A stretch of 64,000 bases of DNA. It comes from Chthonomonas calidirosea (lineage in GTDB: Bacteria; Armatimonadota; Fimbriimonadia; Fimbriimonadales; Fimbriimonadaceae). The position numbers and the translations under genes were made by a program. Of the stretch, positions 1 to 6,765 are shown piece by piece. How positions within the stretch are numbered: position 1 is the stretch's first letter; every line of letters begins with the position of its first letter. Under the pieces are notes generated by a model. It did no database searches. It had not been told where the DNA came from and worked only from the letters and a program-made list of their open reading frames with translations. The stretch spans positions 310,001 through 374,000 of the forward strand of contig CAMCWC010000001.1 of the NCBI GenBank assembly GCA_945882415.1, in the 5' to 3' direction.

Positions 1-37
1 CTCTGCCGCCGCATGAGAATCAGTTGTAGCCTTCGAA

Positions 38-421
38 CTATCGCGAACCGTCAGCAGTACCGAAATAGCAATCCGCTCCAGCACACTGAACACGGTAGGT
101 CCGGGATAAGAAGGGAAGAAGCTTATCCCGTGCATGGAAGACTGCTACGTTCTCGCCTTCACGATCGTACGAGATTTCGAACCTCTCCCGCCTTTCCGGT
201 CGTTCAAAAACGCCGCGGGTGTGCTCAGGCATCGAGCCGAGAAGATCCGAATAGCTTTCCGGCAACCGGCGATTCTCCACCCAATGCTTCTCGGCATGAA
301 TCCCTAGTAGCCCGAAACTCTGGTTTACAAAAGACTGCCACCGGAAGTACCGCTCGAACCCAAAACATCCCAAAATCAAGACTAGGAAGATGATCAGCCC
401 ATTGCGTAATTTCAAGTTCAT
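38..421 (-). CDS. Hypothetical membrane-anchored protein
   Basis: I do not recognise this 127-residue protein. It starts MNLKLRNGLIIFLVLILG, so the first 25 residues look like a signal anchor or single membrane helix. The rest is polar and charged, with a stretch of acidic and basic residues around the middle, and ends CAGADCYFGTADGSR. The two cysteines near the end could form a disulfide if the domain is exported. I chose the ATG at 421. A longer reading from 469 would begin inside palindromic repeat DNA (433-513) and adds no hydrophobic or conserved feature. The upstream bases on the minus strand contain AAAGG almost touching the ATG, so the ribosome site is weak or atypical. It lies downstream of two further small membrane proteins on the same strand, which suggests an accessory cluster of unknown role. 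Confidence 0.55.
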   Translation of the reverse strand: MNLKLRNGLIIFLVLILGCFGFERYFRWQSFVNQSFGLLGIHAEKHWVENRRLPESYSDLLGSMPEHTRGVFERPERRERFEISYDREGENVAVFHARDKLLPFLSRTYRVQCAGADCYFGTADGSR

Positions 422-432
422 CCTTTGATCCA

Positions 433-513
433 CTCTGGAGTGCGGCAGTTCTACTGCCGCTTTCTGCATCCCACGAACTCACCCAAAGTCGTAGCTCGGT
501 GGCTCTGCCGTAG
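433..513. repeat. Palindromic intergenic repeat, unit 1
   Basis: First copy of an ~81-base unit that recurs at 540-620. It opens with CTCTGGAGTGCGGCAG and holds a palindrome, GCGGCAG at 442-448 pairing with CTGCCGC at 454-460 across TTCTA. It continues with a conserved CCACGAACTC segment and ends in a GGCTCTGCCG segment. The design (short hairpin plus conserved flank, no ORF) resembles REP-type intergenic elements. Confidence 0.75.
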
Positions 514-539
514 CTTGAGACTTTGTTGAAGCATATTAA

Positions 540-620
540 CTCTGGAGTGCGGCAGTTCTACTGCCGCTTTTTGTAACCCACGAACTCTCCAAAGGTCGTA
601 GGGAGGCGGCTCTGCCGCCG
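540..620. repeat. Palindromic intergenic repeat, unit 2
   Basis: Second copy of the unit at 433-513, offset by 107 bases in the same orientation. GCGGCAG at 549-555 pairs with CTGCCGC at 561-567. The tail at 605-619 is itself a hairpin, GGCGG-CTCTG-CCGCC. The window begins with CTCTGCCGCCG, which looks like the tail of another copy. No coding capacity is apparent. Confidence 0.75.
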
Positions 621-658
621 GATTGTCAAGGGTCGTAGGCTATTGTCAACTCCCATCT

Positions 659-1135
659 CTACGTCTTCCGGTACGCCTCATCCAAAAGGCCACGACTTTG
701 CGCGTGGTCTAGCAAATCATCCAGCTTCTCCCGATAACTGCACGTGACGAGCAACACCTTTGCCTCGTATTTCTCGAACCTATAGAACTGCTCTCCAGCG
801 AGGAACAGATTCTTGTCCAGTCTGTCAACTCTGCCTAGACTCAGATTTGCCCGATTAATAAGCGAAACGACGGTTTCAACGTCGTCCGCTTCCAACAAGG
901 CGACCGTTCCGGACCGATCGAGATCGATGTGAACAACTGACCGAACCGAAATCGGAACTCCAAAATCCCGTCGCAGGTCCTGCTCAAGCCGTACTCGGTG
1001 AGATTCTGTCGGGACAGGATAGTTAATCCCAGCCATCCACCTCGCGATCCAAACGATAGAAGCGACTCCAATAATTGACATCGCAATCAAGGCCATCCAG
1101 CCCGGATCCATGGTGCCAAACCTGCTCCGACTCAT
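659..1135 (-). CDS. Hypothetical single-pass membrane protein
   Basis: Unrecognised 158-residue protein. Residues about 13-34 (MALIAMSIIGVASIVWIARW) form one membrane helix after a short N-terminus containing two arginines, so the remaining ~120 residues are probably on one side of the membrane as a small soluble domain. That domain alternates short hydrophobic strands with charged stretches (RSVVHIDLDRSGTVALLEAD, then KVLLVTCSYREKLDDLLDHA), as expected of a small alpha/beta fold. ATG start at 1135. It is followed on the same strand by a 240-base gap with the two palindromic repeats and then the hypothetical gene at 38-421. No catalytic motif is visible. Confidence 0.6.
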   Translation of the reverse strand: MSRSRFGTMDPGWMALIAMSIIGVASIVWIARWMAGINYPVPTESHRVRLEQDLRRDFGVPISVRSVVHIDLDRSGTVALLEADDVETVVSLINRANLSLGRVDRLDKNLFLAGEQFYRFEKYEAKVLLVTCSYREKLDDLLDHAQSRGLLDEAYRKT

Positions 1136-1189
1136 CGCATTTGACCTAGTGAAGGAAATCTGGAGGCACTCAGGGCATTACTTCGAGCA

Positions 1190-1729
1190 TTAGTCCGCGA
1201 TGAAGTCATCTGATGCCACCAACTTGCCATCAACAAAAGTCCGCCAGGAACAAAGGAATCCGCCGGTGAAACATATTTTCACAAAATCTGGCTTTTCCAT
1301 AATCAAGACTTGTCCGCTGAACGAATTTGTTACGGCGAGGCTCCTCGTCTCAAGTTGCTCTTCGATCCGATAGCAGTTCAAGTCTTGCCCACGCGGTGCG
1401 TGCTTACCACCCGCTTTCGGCTCGTCCCATTTCCCATTTCGTAAGTAGAAGAGTTTAGGATTCGCTTCTCGGGAATCTAGACATACAAAGTCTCCGTCCT
1501 CGCGCGAGATATTCGATAGCTTCTTCCTGCTTGCCGCAACGAGCGGAGTGATGCTGAGCGAAACAGGCTCGGTCCCATTCAAAACGAGAATGCCCGTTTC
1601 GTCGAACTGTGTTATGTACTCCTTAGCCGCCGCACCGGGTGACGGATAGTAGAGTTGAACAGCAATCGCAATGGATGCGATGAGCCCGATGCCAGTCAGA
1701 ACTTCACGCCTTCCGAACTGCTCCTGCAT
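1190..1729 (-). CDS. Hypothetical protein with a Tat-like signal
   Basis: Unrecognised protein of 179 residues if started at the ATG at 1729. The N-terminus reads MQEQFGRREVLTGIGLIASI: a twin-arginine pair, then V-L and a hydrophobic run ending in PGAAA, which fits a Tat-type export signal better than an internal helix. The mature part contains several cysteines (FVCLDSRE, LNCYRIEE, VKICFTGGFLCSWR) and no motif I can name. GAGAAGG precedes this ATG by six bases, which decided the start. Further in-frame ATGs at 1732, 1750 and 1813 are possible but push into or past the divergent promoter region shared with the phosphofructokinase gene. Confidence 0.55.
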   Translation of the reverse strand: MQEQFGRREVLTGIGLIASIAIAVQLYYPSPGAAAKEYITQFDETGILVLNGTEPVSLSITPLVAASRKKLSNISREDGDFVCLDSREANPKLFYLRNGKWDEPKAGGKHAPRGQDLNCYRIEEQLETRSLAVTNSFSGQVLIMEKPDFVKICFTGGFLCSWRTFVDGKLVASDDFIAD

Positions 1730-1900
1730 CATCGACCTTCTCACAGACATCTTAACGCGCGAGGCTTGATTCCAGTGCCACATCTTTGGGGCCCGGCGGC
1801 TCGGCCACCGCATTCCAACCAGGTCGTAGCCAGCAACCGAGTCCCACCGCCTCCCGCTATAGCCTCCAGACCCCGTTTGCCGGTAACCTTCCGGCCACAG

Positions 1901-2980
1901 ATGGCAAAGGGAAGAGTAGGGATTCTAACGAGCGGTGGCGATTGTAGTGGGTTGAACGCAGTCATTGCCTCCGTCGTCAAAGTAGGCATCCCGATGGGAT
2001 ACGAGTTCGTCGGTTTTGAGCGCGGCTGGGAAGGAGTGCTGTCGCCCATCACCTGCCGACCTCTCGGTCTCAGCGACGTCCGAGGAATCAGCTTCATCGG
2101 CGGAACCATCCTCAAAACCACCAACCGCGGTCGCTTCGGCGGAAAGGTCGGCGCCGGTGGCGTTCGACGAATCCCCGACGACATTCTCGAAATGGCGAAG
2201 TCGAACCTTCAAGAAGTCGGGATCGACGCGCTCGTCGTCATCGGCGGAGACGGCACCCTAAACGCCGCTCTCCAGCTCGAAGAATTCGGCGTAAAGATCA
2301 TTGGCGTCCCCAAGACCATCGACAACGACCTGATGGCGACGGACCGAACCTTCGGCTTCTCGACCGCCGTGCAAGTCGTCACCGACGCGCTGGACCGAAT
2401 CCACACCACCGCCTCTAGCCACAGCCGTATCCTCTTCCTCGAAACCATGGGTCGCCACGCGGGTTGGATCGCGCTCCGCGCTGGCCTCGCCGGCGGCGCC
2501 GATGCCATCCTCCTCCCCGAATTCCCGTTTAAGGTCCACGACCTCATGGAGTTCCTCCGCTACCGACAAGAGCAGTACGGCTCGTCCATCGTCGTAGTCG
2601 CCGAAGGAGCGATGATCGACGACCGACAAGTGATCCAGGCGGGCGGCAAGTCCAGCGAAGTGCTCCTTGGCGGAGTCTCGACCGAAGTCATGCGCACTCT
2701 CGAAGAAATGGCGCCTGGCGAATTTGAAATGCGCGGCACCGTGCTCGGCCACGTTCAGCGCGGCGGAACGCCAAACCCCGCCGACCGAATCCTCGCCAAA
2801 GCCTACGGCGTCGAAGCCATCAAGGCCGTTGACCGAGGCGAAAGCGGCGTCATGGTTGCCTACCAGAACCAGGAGATGTGTACCGTGCCCATCGCCGATG
2901 CTTGCGGACAGCTCAAAACCGTGCGGAACGACACCATGGAGTACGTCACCGCCCGAGACCTCGGCGTCTTCATTCACTAA
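1901..2980 (+). CDS. pfkA: 6-phosphofructokinase (ATP- or PPi-dependent type uncertain)
   Basis: Phosphorylates fructose 6-phosphate to fructose 1,6-bisphosphate in glycolysis. The 359-residue protein opens MAKGRVGILTSGGDCSGLNA, the nucleotide loop of the mixed-substrate phosphofructokinase clade. It has GGDGT at 115-119 and PKTIDND with Lys138 and the catalytic Asp141 (equivalents of Escherichia coli 104, 124 and 127), then METMGRHAGWIAL and a late VLGHVQRGGTPNPADR block. In classical ATP enzymes the positions equivalent to 104 and 124 are both Gly; in classical PPi enzymes they are Asp and Lys. This enzyme is Gly and Lys, so the donor cannot be fixed from sequence. The ATG at 1901 matches the family N-terminus; the in-frame upstream extension back to 1655 is not family-like and overlaps the divergent gene. 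Confidence 0.93.
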   Translation: MAKGRVGILTSGGDCSGLNAVIASVVKVGIPMGYEFVGFERGWEGVLSPITCRPLGLSDVRGISFIGGTILKTTNRGRFGGKVGAGGVRRIPDDILEMAKSNLQEVGIDALVVIGGDGTLNAALQLEEFGVKIIGVPKTIDNDLMATDRTFGFSTAVQVVTDALDRIHTTASSHSRILFLETMGRHAGWIALRAGLAGGADAILLPEFPFKVHDLMEFLRYRQEQYGSSIVVVAEGAMIDDRQVIQAGGKSSEVLLGGVSTEVMRTLEEMAPGEFEMRGTVLGHVQRGGTPNPADRILAKAYGVEAIKAVDRGESGVMVAYQNQEMCTVPIADACGQLKTVRNDTMEYVTARDLGVFIH

Positions 2981-2991
2981 TCGGAAAAACA

Positions 2992-3028
2992 AAATAGCCC
3001 GGCGGAGTTCATCTCCGCCGGGCTATTT
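2992..3028. terminator. Bidirectional intrinsic terminator between pfkA and tig
   Basis: A perfect 16-base inverted repeat (2992-3007 and 3013-3028) around loop TTCAT. The stem core is AGCCCGGCGGAG, flanked by A-run on the left and ATTT on the right. It lies 11 bases after the phosphofructokinase stop and 13 bases past the trigger factor stop on the other strand, so it can serve both convergent genes. Confidence 0.85.
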
Positions 3029-3041
3029 CTATTTCGAAGCC

Positions 3042-4439
3042 TTACTCTGCGGCTTCTGTTTCCGTCGTCTCAGCAACCGCTTCTTCCGCTGCTGGAGCGT
3101 CTTCTGCCTTCTTCTTAGAAGACTTCTTCTTTGGCGCTGGAGTCGCTTCTTCCGCCGGAGCTTCAGTCTCGCGAACGTCGGCTTGGCTCAGAAGGAACTG
3201 TCGAACCTTTCTCTGAATCGCGCGGAACTGAAGTTCCTGAAAATCGCCATTGCGCTCAAGGGCTCGGTAAAGCTCTTCGGGCGAAATGTTGTTCTCTCCC
3301 GCCATGCGAGCGAGCTCCTGCTGAACGTCACCGTTCGTTAGGTTCAGCTTTTCCTTGGCGTAAACGTTCTGAATCACGAACGCTCGGAGAATCTCCGTCT
3401 TCGCTCGAACGCGCCAAGCTTCGACGAACTCTTCGATCGTCATGCCCTGGTCGCGGGTGTACTGCTCAAGGCTAATGCCGTTCTTCGCCTGTTCCTGAGC
3501 GGTCTCAGAAATGCGTCGGTCGGCCAAGTTCTCCCACATGTTGTCGGAAACCTCGATCGTGCTCTTCGTCACCATCGTGTCCAGCAACTGGTCGGTCGCC
3601 ATCTCGAAAGCCGCTTCTTCCTTAACGATCTGCAGGCCCGAAGTCACTCGCTCTCGCAAGTCTTCGAGGTTCTCCGTCTGAAGCGAAGCCGCAAACGCGT
3701 CATCAAGGTCGGGCAGCTTAACTTCGGTGAGCGAAGATACTGCAACCGTCGCCGTGACCGTCGTACCCGCCCATTCCTTGTCCGAGAAATCGGCAGGGAA
3801 GGTAAGTTCCGCGTGCTTGATCTCCTCAACCTGCATTCCGAGAATCAACTCGTCCAGCTGAGGGAAGCTCTTGCCCACGATGACCATGAAGGTCTTGCCT
3901 TCGGTCGCGCCATCTGGCTTGATGTTGAGAACCGCAATGTCGGTCGCCCGAACTTCTCGCGAAGTCACGGTCTCGCGCACCGAGCGTCGGCGTCGCATCT
4001 CTTCGATCTGAAGGTCAACCTCTTCTGGCGTAACTTCCGAAGGCGCGTGAACCACGCTGAGTCCGGTGTAGTCGCCAAGCTCTACGCGTGGAGGCAACGG
4101 AATCTTTGCCGAATACTCCGCCGTCAGGGTGTCCTGATCAATCGACTTAACGTCGACCGAAGGCTGAGTGTTTGGGTCTGGCGTCAGCGATTCCTGCTTG
4201 ATTGCCGCGTTGAGCGTGCTCATCACGAGTGCGCGAGCGGCTTCTTCGTACAAATCCTCTTTGTTGACAAGCGGCTCGAGCATGGCTCGTGGCGCTTTGC
4301 CAGGGCGAAAGCCGGGAAGCTTCACCTTTTTGGTCAGGTCGCGGAATGCGCGGTCAAAACTGTGCTTAACCTGCTCGCTCGCCGGAACGATAGTAAGGCG
4401 AACGGTGCAAGGGTTTAGATCCTCTCTGGTAACGGTCAT
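3042..4439 (-). CDS. tig: Trigger factor (ribosome-associated peptidyl-prolyl isomerase)
   Basis: Ribosome-bound chaperone that shields nascent chains and catalyses prolyl isomerisation. The 465-residue protein has the N-terminal ribosome-docking domain with the signature LPGFRPGKAP at residues 41-50. A central FKBP-like domain follows (about 150-245, including VIVGKSFPQLDELILGM), then a long helical C-terminal chaperone domain. It ends in a Lys/Ala/Glu-rich tail (APKKKSSKKKAEDAPAAEEA) that is longer than usual. The ATG at 4439 gives MTVTREDLNPCTVRLT, which lines up with the family start. No ribosome binding site is visible, and an intrinsic terminator-like hairpin ends only five bases before this ATG (see the terminator at 4445-4469). 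clpP and clpX, frequent neighbours, are not adjacent. Confidence 0.95.
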   Translation of the reverse strand: MTVTREDLNPCTVRLTIVPASEQVKHSFDRAFRDLTKKVKLPGFRPGKAPRAMLEPLVNKEDLYEEAARALVMSTLNAAIKQESLTPDPNTQPSVDVKSIDQDTLTAEYSAKIPLPPRVELGDYTGLSVVHAPSEVTPEEVDLQIEEMRRRRSVRETVTSREVRATDIAVLNIKPDGATEGKTFMVIVGKSFPQLDELILGMQVEEIKHAELTFPADFSDKEWAGTTVTATVAVSSLTEVKLPDLDDAFAASLQTENLEDLRERVTSGLQIVKEEAAFEMATDQLLDTMVTKSTIEVSDNMWENLADRRISETAQEQAKNGISLEQYTRDQGMTIEEFVEAWRVRAKTEILRAFVIQNVYAKEKLNLTNGDVQQELARMAGENNISPEELYRALERNGDFQELQFRAIQRKVRQFLLSQADVRETEAPAEEATPAPKKKSSKKKAEDAPAAEEAVAETTETEAAE

Positions 4440-4444
4440 AGCGC

Positions 4445-4469
4445 AAAAAAGGCGGCGCACAGCGCCGCC
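4445..4469 (-). terminator. Terminator-like hairpin directly before tig
   Basis: On the minus strand GGCGGCGC, loop TGT, GCGCCGCC is followed at once by TTTTTT (4450-4445), the form of a rho-independent terminator. It follows the TM2 gene but ends only five bases before the trigger factor ATG. It may terminate the TM2 transcript or act as an attenuator in the tig leader. Confidence 0.75.
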
Positions 4470-4505
4470 AGCGGAGCGGTTTAAGCTGAGAGTGTACCTA
4501 CAGCC

Positions 4506-4733
4506 TCAGAACCATTCTTTCTTGTTGTAAACGTAAGTTGCGGCAAAGTCCTCATCCGTCTTCGTGAGATAGATAATTCCCTCAACGAGCCCGATGATCG
4601 AACCCACACCGCAAAGGCCCAGCAACAACTGGATGATGCCCGCGGTTGTGTAGCCCAAGTAGAACTTGTGGATGCCCAAACCGCCGAGGAGAATGGCAAG
4701 AATGCCGGCCGGAATCTTCTTTTCTGCGCCCAT
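4506..4733 (-). CDS. TM2 domain-containing membrane protein
   Basis: A 75-residue integral membrane protein consisting almost entirely of a TM2 domain. It has a first helix KIPAGILAILLGGLGIHKFY, the conserved glycine-rich turn LGIHKFYLGY, and a second helix IIQLLLGLCGVGSIIGLVEG followed by the closing Asp-rich IYLTKTDEDF. TM2 proteins are small double-helix hairpins of unclear function found across bacteria and eukaryotes. I chose the ATG at 4733 because it gives MGAEKKIPAG, the usual start of the domain; the longer reading to 4829 runs into the epimerase gene. It lies upstream of tig on the same strand, separated by a terminator-like hairpin. Confidence 0.85.
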   Translation of the reverse strand: MGAEKKIPAGILAILLGGLGIHKFYLGYTTAGIIQLLLGLCGVGSIIGLVEGIIYLTKTDEDFAATYVYNKKEWF

Positions 4734-4779
4734 GATCAGTACAAAGACCGCTGTGAGGTGTGATGCGTTGCAAACTTTT

Positions 4780-5679
4780 TCAAACGTGGGCCCTAATCGC
4801 GCCGCGAATCTCCGAAAACTTCGGCACAAACCCCGACCGATTCAACTTTTCCGGCATCGCTCGAACGCTATCAAGCACCAACTCGGGGTCCGGCGCACCA
4901 AAGAGGGATGCCAACTTCAATCCGAACTTCGGCGCCGGTGGACTCCAGGGCCGCCCGACCGCCGCCCGAAGCTCCTCCATAAATTCCTCATTCCGAACCG
5001 GATTCGGGCTCACTGCATTGATCGGTCCCTCCAGTGGCTCCCGAAGCGCGTGAACAAACATTCGCGCCGCATCGCTCACCTCAACCCACGCAAACCACTG
5101 CTGCCCGTCGCCCTGCGCACCGCCCAGAAAGCTCCGTGTCAGCTTCGCCAGCGTAGGGAAGGCACCGCCATCCTTGCCGATCACCACCCCAAGCCGCATC
5201 GCGCTTCGCCGAATGTGAGGCAATGGTGCCGAAAACATCGCTGCCTCCCAGGCACGAACAACGTCAACCAAAAATCCGGTGCCGGGGGCATCTTCTTCCG
5301 TCAGAACGGCGTCGCCGCGATTGCCATACACTCCAACTCCCGAAGCGTTGAGCCAAACCTTCGGCGGCTGCTGCAACTGGGCCAACGCCTGCGCGAGAAT
5401 CGAAGTGCTCTCGACCCGTGAATCCAAAATCTTCTTCCGATTCTCCGGGGTCCATGGCAAGGAGATGCTTTCCCCAACCAGGTTGATCAAGCCCGTCGCG
5501 CCCTCAAGTCCAGCGGCCCAGGGCCCCAGGCTCTTGGCATCCCATACAAGGTCAGATTTCGAAGACCGACCGAGGATGACTGGGGCGTAGCCTGCCAGTC
5601 GCAGTTCGGACGCTATCGCGCGGCCCAAGAATCCTGATCCGCCGGCAATAACAACTCGAGAACCGCTCGCGTCTGGCAT
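4780..5679 (-). CDS. TIGR01777 family NAD-dependent epimerase/dehydratase
   Basis: Extended short-chain dehydrogenase of the TIGR01777 (YfcH/SDR39U1) family; the substrate is not known. Near the N-terminus is RVVIAGGSGFLGRAI, the Gly-rich dinucleotide loop. Family blocks follow: LINLVGESI, the WTPENRKKILDSRV segment, LNASGVGVYGNRGD with the SDR tyrosine, and a C-terminal DUF1731-like region (AVGRPWSPPAPKFGLKL, then AMPEKLNRSGF). At 299 residues it has normal length. The ATG at 5679 gives a short lead before the Rossmann strand but no Shine-Dalgarno. An alternative TTG at 5706, preceded at seven bases by AGGTGG, would add nine residues and put an inverted repeat inside the gene. Confidence 0.88.
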   Translation of the reverse strand: MPDASGSRVVIAGGSGFLGRAIASELRLAGYAPVILGRSSKSDLVWDAKSLGPWAAGLEGATGLINLVGESISLPWTPENRKKILDSRVESTSILAQALAQLQQPPKVWLNASGVGVYGNRGDAVLTEEDAPGTGFLVDVVRAWEAAMFSAPLPHIRRSAMRLGVVIGKDGGAFPTLAKLTRSFLGGAQGDGQQWFAWVEVSDAARMFVHALREPLEGPINAVSPNPVRNEEFMEELRAAVGRPWSPPAPKFGLKLASLFGAPDPELVLDSVRAMPEKLNRSGFVPKFSEIRGAIRAHV

Positions 5680-5680
5680 A

Positions 5681-5703
5681 GGCGGTTCTACGACAGAACC
5701 GCC
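5681..5703. repeat. Inverted repeat before the epimerase gene
   Basis: GGCGGTTCT at 5681-5689 pairs with AGAACCGCC at 5695-5703 around ACGAC. The GTTCTA core recalls the palindromic repeats at 433-620. No T-run follows, so it is not a clear terminator. It sits immediately before the chosen ATG and could mask ribosome access or lie inside the gene if a TTG start is used. Confidence 0.6.
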
Positions 5704-5717
5704 CAAATTAGAGCCAC

Positions 5718-6623
5718 CTATAGGGTCACAATGCTCGTGCGGCCCGAGGTCGGGTCAGTGAACCGCAGCTTTTTCGGAATGGCATTCTTTGGCAACAAAA
5801 ACGGCAGTCGAACCGTGGCGACGCCTTTCCCTCGCAACGGAACCGACACAATCTCGCCTTCAAGCGCAGAAAGTACGTACTGATTCCAGCTGTGCTCTTT
5901 CCCCTTGTCATCAATAATCGCCGCACTAAGAACGCCACTGTCGATGGTCTGCTCCTCGTTCAAAACGTTTCGGAACTTCACCGCGGCAAGTAAAAAATGT
6001 TCATCCAGCGCGGCCGCCATATAAAGGTTCGGTGACTGCTTCGTAACGGTCGTCTCTTCCAACGAGATATCCCAACCGCCGACCGGCAACACCTGCTTCC
6101 GCGTGCCAGAGATCGTGTCAAACGCCTGCTTGCCGTTCTCTCGAAGATAAGGGCCCTGTGCCTTTTGCAAAAATGGAGTGAGATCCACCGTAGACCGTCG
6201 GCCATTTACCAGCATGGAAAGCTTTGGAGAGTCCATATCGTTCGGCACTTCCAAAACCACCGTATCCGCAAGGAATTTCCCCGGCAGCAAGTCGTCTGCA
6301 TAGTTGTCCATGAAGCGGGCAGCCGATTCTCCGACGACCGTAGATTGCCCTGCATTGGTCACCGAGAACGTCACGCTGTCCCGACCATACTGCTCTGGCC
6401 CAGCGCCCGAGTTTCGGACGGTGTAGTTCACCACAAGGAACTTTTCCCCTTTCGGTGCCATTGCCCAACCGTCCTTCAAAATACGCCGGACGGCAAACTG
6501 AGAAGAGGTGATCTGGATGTCGAGCGACTTTGCCCGGCGATCGAACGACGAGGTGAACGTTGCATCGGCTCCCTTAAACCCGATGACCAGGAGCATCATT
6601 GCTCCGAGTGATGTTAATTGCAT
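5718..6623 (-). CDS. Secreted DUF4352-like protein
   Basis: A 301-residue exported protein of unknown function. The start MQLTSLGAMMLLVIGFKGADA is a signal peptide. The mature part contains two beta-rich segments of the DUF4352/immunoglobulin-like kind: GEKFLVVNYTVRNSGAGPEQ followed by SVTFSVTNAG, and later LLAAVKFRNVLNEEQTID. Such domains typically stabilise proteins at the cell surface or bind partners. The ATG at 6623 was preferred over 6668 because it begins the signal peptide directly. It diverges from gyrA across ~140 bases and is followed on its strand, after an inverted repeat, by the epimerase gene. Confidence 0.6.
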   Translation of the reverse strand: MQLTSLGAMMLLVIGFKGADATFTSSFDRRAKSLDIQITSSQFAVRRILKDGWAMAPKGEKFLVVNYTVRNSGAGPEQYGRDSVTFSVTNAGQSTVVGESAARFMDNYADDLLPGKFLADTVVLEVPNDMDSPKLSMLVNGRRSTVDLTPFLQKAQGPYLRENGKQAFDTISGTRKQVLPVGGWDISLEETTVTKQSPNLYMAAALDEHFLLAAVKFRNVLNEEQTIDSGVLSAAIIDDKGKEHSWNQYVLSALEGEIVSVPLRGKGVATVRLPFLLPKNAIPKKLRFTDPTSGRTSIVTL

Positions 6624-6765
6624 TCGTAGTAAATCCCCAAAACTAAGCAACCAAAACAAAAAATGCAAAGTTAAGTCCCCCTTAACAACGGGTTATCCAT
6701 TATTGACGAAACAAGCGCAAAATGTGTTCCAATTTCTCTCTCACGGTATTCTGTGACAGCGCGGG

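Noticed and set aside
2258-2992. Minus-strand frame opposite pfkA
   Set aside because: Low-complexity shadow of the phosphofructokinase gene.
6703-6732. Possible gyrA promoter with TTGACG
   Set aside because: No acceptable -10 hexamer at 16-18 bases; not strong enough to list.
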